Source: Amblyornis subalaris (lineage: Eukaryota; Chordata; Aves; Passeriformes; Ptilonorhynchidae). Taken from it: DNA of 64,000 nucleotides. Below, piece after piece: positions 52,691 to 63,600 of the stretch (within the stretch, counting starts at the first letter, position 1; each line of letters opens with the position of its first letter). The stretch spans positions 220,239-284,238 of the forward strand of contig JACAXG010000263.1 in NCBI GenBank assembly GCA_018881555.1, given 5' to 3'. Made by a program: the position numbers and the translations under genes. Under the pieces are notes generated by a model. That model was not told the DNA's origin. It saw only the letters and a list, made by a program, of their open reading frames with translations, and ran no database searches.

Positions 52691-53644
52691 GGTTGCTTTG
52701 ATTAGTTAAAATCATTATTCATATATTTTAAAGAAAGTTTCCCCAAATTTAAACAAATTAATAATTTTCCTTTATGCAAGTTTCAAATCACGTCACGGTT
52801 TATAATAGACAAGTCAGTCAAAGTATGCTAATATTACCAATGGCATACTGAAGGAAAGAAAGGTTAAATGGGTAGGTGCAAGATGTGTGGTGATTTATCT
52901 TGCCTGTCTTCCAGCATGTACAAACAAGATCTTCAATGCAAGTAGTCTGCTAGATTTTTTTTATCATTCCTGGACAGAAATAGTCTCCTCCATAGGGCAA
53001 CTCACTTATGTGTATGACATCAATCTTAAAAGGAGATGAACTGCCTCTGGAAATGCCTATTTCCTTTCATGGATCATAAAGAGAGCTTAGATGACTAGTT
53101 TATCCTGAACACTTAACTTTTAGCTAGAAGAAATTAGATGAAGTGGATCCAGAACATAATATTTAACTGAAATACAAAACCATGACTGGTGATATTTCAA
53201 TATTAGTTTCATGAGAAAGATTATAAACTTGACAATTTAAATAAAATGAATAAGAAATACAAATTAAATTCAGGCTTTATGCTTACCTCTGTCCACATGA
53301 AGCTGTTTTATGCTATTTGAGATGTGATATGACATCAGAGATGTTTTTGGAGTCTGACAAATTAGACATAGGGTTTAGAGGAAACCTGTGCTTGTCTGAA
53401 CTGGCAGCTAGAGACCACCTAAAATACAATAAAACATTTCCCATGGAAGTAGTACTACTTCTGTTTGTACAATTGAAAGTAGACAATAACAAGCCCTAGA
53501 CTCCAATACACAGTAAAACATGCAAGCACTGTGACTAATCTAAGGACCTTACCAATTAAGAACTGAAGAACAGTACCTATAAATGTAGTCTAGCACACTC
53601 CAATCAAGGCTATCATTATCTGGAGCCCCTTAAGATCCAGACTA

Positions 53645-54132
53645 GGTGCCAAGAAGTGGGCATTGGGTGAACCTTGTGGACCCACANAGTGGCTCACTCT
53701 CCCCAATAGGACAGGGAGATAACTGAAGGAATATGATAAGACTCATAGATTGTGTTAACAGTAGTTTAACAGGTGAAGCAAAAGGTACACACACAAATAA
53801 TACNTTAAAAAAAGAAAATAATTTATTCNCTGCTTCTCGTTGGCAGGCAGATGTTTAGTGACTCCTTAGAAAGCATGGTATGAGCANGTGTAACAGTTTC
53901 TGAGGCAGACAAGTGCCATAAGCACTAATGTCCCTGTCTCTTCCTCCTTCCCTTGAACTTTCATTGCCAAGCACAACATCATACGGTATAGAATATTTCT
54001 TTGGTAAATTTAGGTCAGCTGACCCAGCAGTGCCCCTCCCACCTTCTTGCCCATCCTGAGACTACTCATTGTGTAGGAAAAAACAAAGCGGCTTGACGCT
54101 GTGCACGCATTGTTCAGCAACACGAAACATTG
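53645..54132 (-). mobile_element. ERVL-like LTR, inverted and 5'-truncated
   Basis: The minus strand matches the LTR family of 28894-29496. On the plus strand one sees, in order, the equivalents of the tail, the AACAGGTGAAGCAAAAGG block (53769), the GGCAGGCAGATGTTTAGTGA block (53843), ACATCATACGGTATAGAATA (53978) and GGTCAGCTGACCCAGCAGTG (54013). It stops in the AACATTG region. The outermost part of the LTR 5' end, roughly a hundred bases judged from the other copy, is missing. CR1 sequence begins almost at once. It is more diverged than the 28.9-kb copy. Confidence 0.75.
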
Positions 54133-54144
54133 GGAAGGCGATCA

Positions 54145-54478
54145 TCCAATCTAAGCCCACTTCTAAAGCAGAGTCAGCTGAAGCATGTTGCCCAGGACTG
54201 TGCTCTGCTGGGCACAGATGGACATTCTACAGCCTCTTTGCACAACCTATACAGTTTGACTACTTTCACAGTAAAAAAGGTGTTCTCTCATGTTCAGACG
54301 GAATTATTTCTTGTNTTTTCTGACTATCAGCTCTTGCCCTAGTAGCAAACACTACGGAGAAGAGCCTGTCTCCTTCTTTTTCATTCTCTCTCATCCAGTA
54401 TTTAAACACCCTGATAAAATCCCTGCTTCTCTTTTCCAGAGCAGAGTCCGAGTTCTCTCAGCCTCTGTTGATCCTACC
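54145..54478 (-). mobile_element. CR1 LINE, 3'-proximal part
   Basis: Reverse-strand CR1 blocks are recognisable in order: the region before the 3' UTR (AAGCATGTTGCCCAGGACTG near 54182), the CTTTCACAGTAAAAAAGGTG block (54263), GAGAAGAGCCTGTCTCCTTC (54357), TATTTAAACACCCTGATAAA (54399) and GTTCTCTCAGCCTCTGTTGA (54452). The terminal tail itself is absent. Confidence 0.88.
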
Positions 54479-54553
54479 CCATCATCAAGGTGGTGATGTC
54501 AATGAAGATGTAAAATAATATTTGCTCCAGTAACGATCCTTTATTAATTAGCT

Positions 54554-54590
54554 GAAAAAAAAAAACAAAAAAAAAAAAACAAAAAAAGAA
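54554..54590. repeat. A-rich simple sequence
   Basis: This is an almost pure A tract broken by single C and G bases. It sits between the two minus-strand CR1 pieces. A second A run lies at 54956-54970. Confidence 0.9.
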
Positions 54591-54729
54591 CAACCGGAAC
54601 CAGTAACTATAGCCCTTTCAGGTCAAAAGGTCCATACACCAGTTTTCAGCTTTCAGTGGTGTACTCCACCACTTTGGCTATATGTATTCAATTTATATCT
54701 TGCCGATGTGTCTAGGAGGAAGCAAGGTG

Positions 54730-54950
54730 AGGAAAATGGTGTTGAATGCTTTGCTGAACTCTAGTTAAACAAAATCCACTGCTCTTCCGATATGGACAGA
54801 AAAATGTTACTTTGTTGTAGAAGGTGATCAGGTTAGTCAGGCGTGATTTGCCTTTGGTAAATCTGTGCTGGCTTTTCCAACCACTTCCCTCATTTGGATT
54901 GTAACAGTTTATAAGAGGACTTATTCCATTGCTTTGCCAGGGACTCAAGC
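54730..54950 (-). pseudogene. CR1 reverse-transcriptase fragment, inactive
   Basis: The minus-strand translation contains QHRFTKGKSRLTNLITFYNK, the conserved CR1 reverse-transcriptase stretch before motif A. In another frame, motif A itself reads LEFSKAFNTI (54735-54764), where active elements have Asp at the Glu position. A TAA stop (54765-54767) directly precedes it, so the fragment is frameshifted, interrupted and lacks the catalytic Asp. Together with the piece at 54145-54478 it may be one CR1 with an internal deletion, or two insertions. Confidence 0.85.
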
Positions 54951-54970
54951 AAAAACAAANAAAAAAAAAN

Positions 54971-56404
54971 CAAAATGCCCAATTATTTCAAAAACACAAA
55001 TATAAATTGAGTGGGATAAGAATATTATTAAATCGAAGCTATTTTAGCTTAATAAATTCTGTAAAAATAATTCNCATTATTTTTCTTACGTTTTTATTTT
55101 ATTTTTTCATCAATCCATCCATTTGCATAAATATGTAATTATTAACTTCAAAATCATCCAGTGAGTCACATAGATAGACCTTTTAATTGCTACCGTTCAT
55201 CTCAAAATGGGTTTTATTAAGACCAAAGGGTTGGTTTATAATTCACCAATGTGGAGTACTAAAGAATTCATACTGGCTCAATTTTGGCAATTAAATGGAT
55301 TTGATTTTATTTTAGTGCGCGAATCCTGAAATATTATATATATGATTAATTAGCTTTTTCTACATCTTTAAATCATTTGATTGGCTCCTATGTAATTGGT
55401 ATGCCCAAGGAACCTCAGGGAAAAAAAAAAAAAGATTAATCTTTAGAGAATCAATTTCTGATAAGAAAGAAGGCTGTTTCAGGATTGCTTTACTGTCCCT
55501 AAAGTAAAATTGTTCATCTAAGTAGAGGCAGCACTCAGAATCTTTTTTCTCCCTTAGAAAACTAAAGCTATTATTTTCTGAATACTGCAAGCCATATAAT
55601 CAATGAAAGATAAAATATTTCAGCCTAGTCATACCAAGAATGCAATGCATGATTACAGAAGTTGCACGGGGAGGAAATGAGGAAACATATATATCATATA
55701 TCTTAATTATTGCCTTTGATTCATAAGCAGGTAAAAAAAATATATATTCTAAGCTTCTCAGCTGTATATAATTTTGCAAAGAATATGAAAATAATATTTA
55801 CTTTAATATGAGTATGAATTTCTGTAATTAAACTTTCAAACAAGTTTGTGTTTAAACTACATCTAAAGGTATTCTTTCAGGATGTTAATTTGCTGTCATA
55901 TCAAATTCTTTAATGTGTCAAAATTTAGAAATTTTGTAATGTTGTGCTAGCAACACTTATTTGATGAAAGCTAGAGAGTGATTAATGAGAAATAATTTTG
56001 TCAAATTTTAGACACTTTGTCTTTATCCTCTTGCTAAACTCTTGCTCTGTTTTCCCAAATCAGAAAGTATTCTCCCTGTACACTGTTTGGGCAAAGATNA
56101 GTACTTAAAAAAATATCATTGAACACTTCAAAAAAGTTAACATAACCTCCTGCAAGACCTACTTGTATTTATCTATCGGGAAACACTGAGAGCAGAGATG
56201 TGCTGTGAGTCCCATACCTCTATGGCCCTTTGTCCCCAGTGTTACAACTAGAGGCAAGTGCTGTCTGAGAGCTCAGGATCAGAATCAGAAAATCTTCTGG
56301 ATAGCTATCTGCACTTGTTTTTCTAATGGACAGATAAGGCTCATCTTTTCTTACTAAAACACAGATGAACAATAAATTGGGAATAACTAACAAGTTTCTA
56401 TGTA
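54971..56404. other. AT-rich DNA, no gene seen
   Basis: No gene or recognised repeat was found. Confidence 0.5.
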
Positions 56405-56830
56405 TTATGACATTTGAAGTGAGCGTGGTGAACCTGGAGAGAAGCAAAGTCGAGACCCTGAATTTTGTAAGAATAAACTTTCAGCTGGTGAATAAGAGCC
56501 CTTGCGTAACTGCCCTTAAGGACAGAGGGGCTGACCAAAGCTGCAACTATTTAAGGTCACTTAGAGTATAAGAACTCTCTGTCCTGGTATGTAGGAAATC
56601 AAGTAAGGCAGGCTGGAACCTGGCATGGCTGAGCAAGAATTTCCTCAGANTGAGGAGTAAGAAAGAAATGCATGGCCAGGAAAGGCAGGGGTAGGTCATC
56701 TGGGGACATCGTCAGCAGGTGTGCAGACGGCATGAAGTTGAGCAGTGCAGTTGACATGGACAAGCTTCAGAACTGGGCCCAGGAGAACCACATGAGGTTC
56801 AACAAGACCCAGTGCAAGGCGCTTTTCCTT
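56405..56830 (+). pseudogene. CR1 LINE ORF2 fragment with internal deletion
   Basis: Two separate parts of CR1 ORF2 are joined. The first (about 56425-56700) is the linker after the endonuclease domain; the plus frame reads KVETLNFVRINFQL and ALKDRGADQSCNYL. The second (56708-56830) is the reverse-transcriptase end and reads DIVSRCADGMKLSSAV, then RFNKTQCKALFLS. The catalytic motif C, Ala-Asp-Asp in active elements, is Ala-Asp-Gly at 56723-56731. Most of the reverse transcriptase between the two parts is missing, so the copy is inactive. An LTR fragment follows directly. Confidence 0.85.
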
Positions 56831-56844
56831 TCTGTCCATCTACT

Positions 56845-57110
56845 ACTCACAGTAGAGCAGATATCCACGCTGCAGCCCATGGGAAACTCCATGCTGGACC
56901 GGGTGGGCATGCCCTGAAGGAAGCTGCTGCCTGAGGAGTCCACACAGGAGCAGGTTTACTAACAGGACCTGTGGCCCATGGGGGACCCACCCTGGAAAAA
57001 TCTATTGCCGAAGGATTGTACTGTGTTGAAAGGACCATGCTGAAGCAGTTNATGAAGAACTGCCATCTGTGGGAAGGACCCAAGCTGGAGAAGTCCATGA
57101 AATACTTATT
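56845..57110 (+). mobile_element. Fragment of avian LTR (same family as 47.5 kb)
   Basis: The repeated wording of this bird LTR is visible on the plus strand: GAGCAGATATCCACGCTGCA (56854), CATGGGGGACCCACCCTGGA (56977), the CTGAAGCAGTT block (57041) and GAAGAACTGCCATCTGTGGG (57054). It represents the repeat-rich middle of the element, a different part from the copy at 47455-48000 and in the opposite orientation. The limits are approximate. Confidence 0.65.
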
Positions 57111-59738
57111 GCAAAGACTCCNTCTCTCTCTGTTGAACATTTTAACCATTACAGTTAAACACATTCTTCCACTCTCCCAAAACCAGCTTGAACTTTCTCA
57201 GAAAGTATAAATTAAATTCTGTTCTCCCACATCCTCTTTGATTACTTGTACCAGTGTGCTATTGAAAAAAANGGATAAAATATGTATATTCACATTCACT
57301 GTTCTTCAAAGGAGACAGGAGAATTTGTGCAGAAACGTGAATTAGAACAATGAACCTATCTAGTTTCTTTCATTTTTTCATTCNTTGGAAGTGAAATGAG
57401 AGCATATTTGTCACTAGAAGTATGTGGAAGGAATACAATTCTTCTTGCATATATATTGACAGGATACACAATTAAATGCAAATGCAATGTCCAGACTGGA
57501 TGTAAACAACAGAAAAATCTGTACAAATTCAGCCCTGTGAATGCAAGGAATATTTCTCATACCAAAAGAAAAAAATAGTGTTCTGATAAAAACCCATCAG
57601 CCATTTCCAATTTTTTAGATTCTTAGATCTAATATTGCAGAAACACAAAGAANTTCAAAATAAAGTAAGTCCAAGTAAACTTTGCAAGTTTATATTATAA
57701 AATTGCAACAGAGAGAGGAAATTTATTTGAAAAAATTATAGGAGCAGAAATAGTTTTCTGCTTAATAATAGTCAATACACTGAATAATAGTATCACACAG
57801 AAACGTATGCACAATGTATCTGTATTTGTCTCTACAGATAATGGTCTTTGTTCCAAGCAAGGAACTGGTTTATACATTTTTAGCTTTTAAAATATATTTA
57901 TTTTTGCCATTTCATTTACTTGTTATACATGGATTGCATCATAATGTTATGAAAAGGATACTTGTTTTATTTCTTTACAAAGAGAACACTTAAATGACAC
58001 TGAGACTAGATTTTAAATACTGTAAATTTATGGATTTCAGTGTGCTTTTTGTGCTGCCTATTCTACATAACATCCAGTCAAGTCTAATAATGGTTTATTA
58101 ACAATAATATCTAAAGAATTCATGAAGGATTAATTACAGGAGTACTCAGAATTTTCAAATTAAATCATCACAAAGTTATAAAATGAAGATNTTATTTAGA
58201 GTCCTGTCTAATTTTTAATGTCTTCTGCCAGTTTTTCCATTTAATCTTAAAAAGACATCTAGCAAGAACATGCCTAAATTTAATTTTGGTTTAATGATAG
58301 ATGTGAATTGTATGCAATTTTTAAATTCTCATTCGTTGACCATGGCAAGAAAACACAATCAAAGCAGATGTCATTAAGCACTGGGAATCAGTAAATGTTC
58401 TGCAAACAGTACTTGCAGAAACAACCACATTTATCTCTTCTATCTCTGAAGCTTTAATGGACTCAGAATTTGCATTTCAGTGGTTTCTATCCAGTCAGTG
58501 AGATTTATTAATCTCTCTTCGGGATACTTGCAGTTTATTTGGAGGATAAGAAAAGCTATGCCTTTTGGACTTCTTCAAAACTATAGCTTTTGGAACTGAA
58601 AAGTAAAATCCTTGGTTAAAAATTATCTGCTTGCTCAGATCTAGTTTTTCGGGGATTTGTTGGTTTGCTTCCTTGGAGTTTTTTTCTGCATTTGTTTGTT
58701 TTCAGGGTCTTTTTTTGGGGGGTGAGGGGACATGAGGGGGAATTTTTCTTGTTGTTTGGGCTTGGGGTTTTTTTGTGTTTATTTTCCAAACAAGTCACAT
58801 TCATGTAAGTGTTGCAGTAGCAGCATATTCAGTGGACCAATGCATACCAACAAAGCCATTAATTTTTTGATGGATTGCAGTGTTGACTGCATGAATACAC
58901 AGTGATGTTTTATAGGCTTTCTATACACTGTAAAACGCATAAGATTTTTCAGATAATAGATGTTGCATATTGCTATTCCTAAAGGATTTTTTTTATTCAG
59001 TTAGTCACTATTCACTTCCACTGCTTGCTTTTCATTAGATGGTTTTTTGATTGTTGGCTGGGAAGTCATAGTATGTGCAAATAAGAGCAAAGGGCTATAT
59101 ATATATCCAGGATTTAAAAGGGTGCTTCCTCCTATCAGGCACATTTTCGTTTGAGAGTTCATTTTAGCTTTAATTTTTAAATTATAATCTGCAAGTCATC
59201 AGGAATTTCATGTCTGCTTGAATGAACATTAAAATATATATATAAGACAAAAATAGTGCTTTTGTAGATGTATCCTTTTCTTTTTAGTGTGTTATACGTG
59301 CAAGTATGTACACTTTGAACAGTCCCCCACCAGATAAAAGGCAGATACCATAGCACATATTTTTGACACCCATCTATATTCACTAAGGATGCTAAAATTG
59401 AACTGGACCATAATGCTATTACTGATAAAGATAATACCACACAACACATATTCAGGGAATATACATAAAAAACAGGCTTTAGCCTGTTCTCACAGACTTG
59501 CATGACTGCAGAAATATACTCTGACATATGATGAAAAGTTTATTGTTAATAAAAAATTATACAGCATTTCAGCAACAGTGTGAAAATAAAGACCTTATTC
59601 TTTTTTTCAATGGTTTTAAACTTGAGGAATAAACAACTATAAAAATCATAGTAACAATTCAGAGGGTAAATAAACTCCAGTATTATGTAGAGGTATGGAA
59701 AAGGCAGGTTTTGCCAGTAGTTCATAAAAACAATTTTT

Positions 59739-59741
<3 letters not shown>
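57111..59741. other. AT-rich DNA, no gene seen
   Basis: A G/T-rich tract at 58640-58790 contains G runs. Otherwise this is unremarkable AT-rich sequence. Confidence 0.5.
58640..58790. repeat. G/T-rich low-complexity tract
   Basis: The plus strand is nearly devoid of A and C over much of this stretch. It contains four G runs of three or more bases at 58705-58740. Confidence 0.85.

Positions 59742-59789
<48 letters not shown>
59742..59789. repeat. (TAA)16 microsatellite
   Basis: Sixteen perfect TAA units are followed by a short AAC run. The minus-strand translation is a poly-leucine artefact. Confidence 0.97.
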
Positions 59790-59792
<3 letters not shown>

Positions 59793-59937
59793 CAACACTA
59801 ATGGATAAGGAAAAAGGCAGTAAAATAATTTGATAATATGTATAGTTTGGAGGAAGTAATGGAAAGGTGTATTCACAAGTGTGTAGTGAGTTTACTAAGG
59901 CAAATACTGAAATATAGTAACAGGATTTAACAATTTA
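59790..59937. other. Spacer between microsatellite and CR1
   Basis: Short AT-rich unique sequence. Confidence 0.6.
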
Positions 59938-60600
59938 GGACTGTGCTGTCACTCAGTGAGACCTGGGCAGGATAGAGTTGGGTGGAGAGGAACTGCTCAA
60001 AGTTCAACAAAAGTAAGTGTAGGGTCCTGCACCTGGGGAAGAATAACCCCCTGCACCAGGACAGGGTGGGGGCCGATCTGCTGAAAAGCAGCTCTGCAGA
60101 CAAGAACCTGGGGGTCCTGGTGGACAACAAGCTGTCCATGAGCCAGCAGTGTGTCCTTGCGGCCAAGAAGGCCAATGGTATCCTGGGGCACATNAGAAAG
60201 AGCATTGCCGGCAGGATGAGGGAGATGATCCTGCCCCTCTACTCAGCCCTGGTGAAGCCACATCTGGAATGCTGTGTCCAGTTCTGGGCTCCTTAGTACA
60301 AGAGAGACGTGGAACTACTGGAGAGGGTCTAGTGAATGACAATGAAGATGATTAGGGGACTGGAGGATCTCTCTTATGAGAGTTCCATCTGTATGTGAGG
60401 AAAAATTTCTTTACTATGAGGGTGATTGAGCACTGGAACAGGCTGACCAGAGAAGGTGTGGAGTATCCCTCTCTGAAGATACTCAAAACCATGTCTGGAC
60501 ATGATTCAATGCAACCTGATCTAGGTGAACCTGCAGGGGAGTTGGACTAGATGTTCTCCAGANGTTCCTTCCAAACCTCTGTTCTATGATTCTATGATTT
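59938..60600 (+). pseudogene. CR1 LINE, end of ORF2 and 3' UTR, internally deleted
   Basis: A 5'-truncated CR1 of about 660 bp. From 59982 the frame is open for 104 codons and is clearly the C-terminal reverse-transcriptase part of CR1 ORF2: FNKSKCRVLHLGKNN, then NLGVLVDNKLSMSQQCVLAA and [15 protein letters not shown]. It ends at a TAG (60294-60296) where related copies usually carry a Gln codon; coding-like sequence continues beyond. Between about 60378 and 60383 the text jumps from the GGAGGATCTCTCTTATGAG block to the AGTTCCATCTG block, omitting a segment kept by the copy at 46.5 kb. The 3' UTR and the terminal CTATGATTCTATGATTT are intact. The catalytic core of the enzyme is absent. Confidence 0.95.
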
Positions 60601-63600
60601 GAAAAACAGACTACCCAGTTTTACGTAGCAATAGTCAGTCACACATGCTAAAATATGAGCAATCACTTTTGANGCTTTGGGCCATAGATTAGTTTCTGAA
60701 TTGTTGAGAAAAGGTCTTTCCCTGTAGTATAACAGGACAGGATTGGACAGATGCATTATGGGACTTGGGGAGTTCTTTTGAAATATCAGGATATTGTACT
60801 TCATGNAGCTTCATTGAATCAATGACACACCATAATACTTGAGAAAATAAATGTGTGTATTAGAATATTTGCATATATACAGAGCTGTGGCAAAATGTTC
60901 TCCCAGCTGCAAAAACAGACAAGTACGCTCCTCTAAATTCACAGCCTTACTATGCCAGCTGATTCATGATGAAGGCNGAACATAAAGGCAACATTAACAT
61001 TGTGCAACTGAGCTGATGAGAAATTTAATTTCAGGTATNGTGCTACATAAAGAAAAAGATACATATAAGACACAAAAAAAGCAATAGGCTATATAAGAAA
61101 TTAAATTATATTAATGTAATTGTATTATAAATGTATACACTTAAATGGAAAGGATTTCATCCATGGTAAAATTAGTGTCAAAATGTCCTCAAAGATATTC
61201 CAAAATATTTATTTATTTAGGTAGAACTGGTGGAGTAGTAATAAGAGAAACAATAATAAAAAGAAGGTATAAGAAATTTGTATTTTTAAGATTTATTTAT
61301 TCTGATATGGTTTTCATTTTGAAGCTTGCACATCTTAAGTAATTAAAATACCTGGATATTAAGCAAGATGGTTTGTTTGGTTTGTTTGATTTTTTTTTAA
61401 GACTGAGCAGAATATTTCAGACTAGGCTAAACATGACTTTTTTTTTTTTTGTAATTAAAAAACGTGAAGGAAATACGAAAAATTTTGGAGTAAAATCAGC
61501 AATATTTAATTTTTCGTTTTGCTGTTAAAAAGAAGCATCCAATAGTTAATATTTGAATTCAGAACATAACTGTGTTACTGCACTTTTAATTAGGTGGTAG
61601 ATGGGAACATTATGAGTATGTAGGAGAAGAAAATCCTTTCATAAATATGTAGCTAATGATGAGGACTCCAATTTTGTCCCACAAATAGTGAATCTCAAGG
61701 TTGCGTGGAAGATTGTTCAAGTGCAAACGTTGGCATTTGTGGTGACTGAAGTGTGCTCTGAGGTGTAGCATTCACACATCATAGTTTGACCCGGACATGA
61801 TGAAGGCATAAATCACTACGGCAGGATGGCATGCAAACACCTGGNCTAGAAGAGGGGTGTGTGCAGTGGGGAACAACTAAGCATAGCACGTTTAGAAAAC
61901 TTAGTCATTAGAGGGTGAAGCATACTGGAGGGGTGCGCCAATTCTCTCTGGCTTAGTGTAAAATGAGTTGTGAGCTAGAGTTTATTCTTGGCACACTTGT
62001 TCTGCCATTTCTTTTGAACTAGCTAGCAGTGCTAATGATTCAGAAGTTCGATAATGAAGAAAATATTTTTTTTCTCTCTACATATGCAGTCTAGGATGCA
62101 ATCTGACTATAATAATTGATGGAATAGCTTCTCAAACTGTGTATTGACAAATACACGCAATTTCAAGATGAGAATATTTCAGCATGTGGAGTCTAACAAC
62201 TCTAACTACATTTTTTTCTCTCTCTTGCCTCAGAGGGAGAACGAAGAAGGGGAAGGGGAAAGCAGGTATCATGTTTGAAAATAAANATATCTGCTAACAC
62301 AAAAATTTCCAGTGAAACTACAAGATTGAGTTTTGCCCAGCTGTGCAGAAGGAATAATTTGANAGAAGGAAAAATGAGTTCCAAACCAATATTTTTCTAC
62401 ATCTTGCTGCAGCACTAGCTCCTCTTATATACAGAGTGAATAAATATTTCGTCTTGTCTGTCTGGAATTGTAAGGAAGACTGGAGCATGAACTTTGATGC
62501 TCTACAACGAGCATATAAATATATAATAAGTATTTAAACTGTGAGCTTTGTAAAGTTCTTAAGGGGCTCTTGAACACAAAGGTGACAGTGCCGGCTATTG
62601 GACTACTCTTTCTTTCATAGATGTATTTGGTAATAGCAGTAATCATAGAAAGAAGAGTGGAATAAACATGAACCACAGTACCATCAAATAATGTTTTGCA
62701 AGCTATCAAAACATTAGTTAAGGGTCTTAGTTTAATAATTCTTGATTCACTGAAGCACTTTTTCAACAGCCNAAATATAAAAACCATACTTATGTTCCAT
62801 AGAAGTTAGTGGCAATTAGCTACATGATTTATGTTAAGAATCTCTCTAGGTTTTTTGAAGAATAGGGAATGTTTTCTGAAATAAGAACTTTTTCAATAAA
62901 ATAGTGGCTGAATTAAGAAATCTGGGAACCACATTTGACAGACAAGAAAAAGAATTTAATATGTTCAGGAAAGTTTGTTAATGGAGATTCATTTTATGAC
63001 TGATTTCAAGTTTTTGGGGTCCAATAATTTGTTGAAGGAGAGAACAAGGACATACTACTTATCTGTGTTTAAATTAATGGAAATAAGGCCTAACATATTC
63101 AGTATAAATCATGGTAAACTGGCAGGGTGAAAATCTCAGAGAGTATTTTTCAGATCATTCTGCTTCAGACCGATCATTAAGCTGACACACATTTCATTTC
63201 AGGTTTGTATTTTTAAATACTTACAACAGCTGTGTGCTAGAGATTTATGGATTCTAATTTTCACTATATTGTGAATAACGAGCATTGAATATTTAATATT
63301 TTTATATATCATTCTGCATCATACTTTATAAGGGTAAAAAAGAGAGAAATACAGACTTTTTCATTTTCAGTCTTTATTTCCATCAAGTTGTTCTCAAAAG
63401 GCTGATGAGTATTCAAGAAGTGATGGGTGTTTAGAAAAAATAAAATGTACAACCAAATAAACATTGAAAGTCTGTTGCTGTTTTTCAATAAAAATGAAAT
63501 CAACTTTTCTGTAAAAGCCATCCTATTTTGAAATGCATTTATACATCACTAATTTAATAAATGTATTAAAATGAAGTAATACATTGGCATACAGGATGAT

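Larger units (their letters stand above)
48001..53644. other. AT-rich DNA with G/T-rich tracts, no gene seen
   Basis: No gene was found. G/T-rich low-complexity tracts lie at 48415-48470, 50461-50570 and 52618-52690. Confidence 0.5.

Noticed and set aside
59177..59527. 116-codon minus-strand frame with hydrophobic stretches
   Set aside because: Hydrophobic runs are expected from T-rich DNA. There is no family motif, no context, and no support for splicing or a promoter.
59646..59876. Minus-strand frame with a long leucine run
   Set aside because: It is an artefact of translating the (TAA)16 microsatellite.
60004..60342. Minus-strand frames of about 64 to 112 codons
   Set aside because: They are antisense shadows of the CR1 ORF2 end on the plus strand.
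61670..61960. Slightly less AT-rich stretch that could be an old repeat
   Set aside because: I could not match it to any family and saw no structural ends.
62425..62787. 120-codon minus-strand frame
   Set aside because: No recognisable motif, and composition is as expected for AT-rich DNA.
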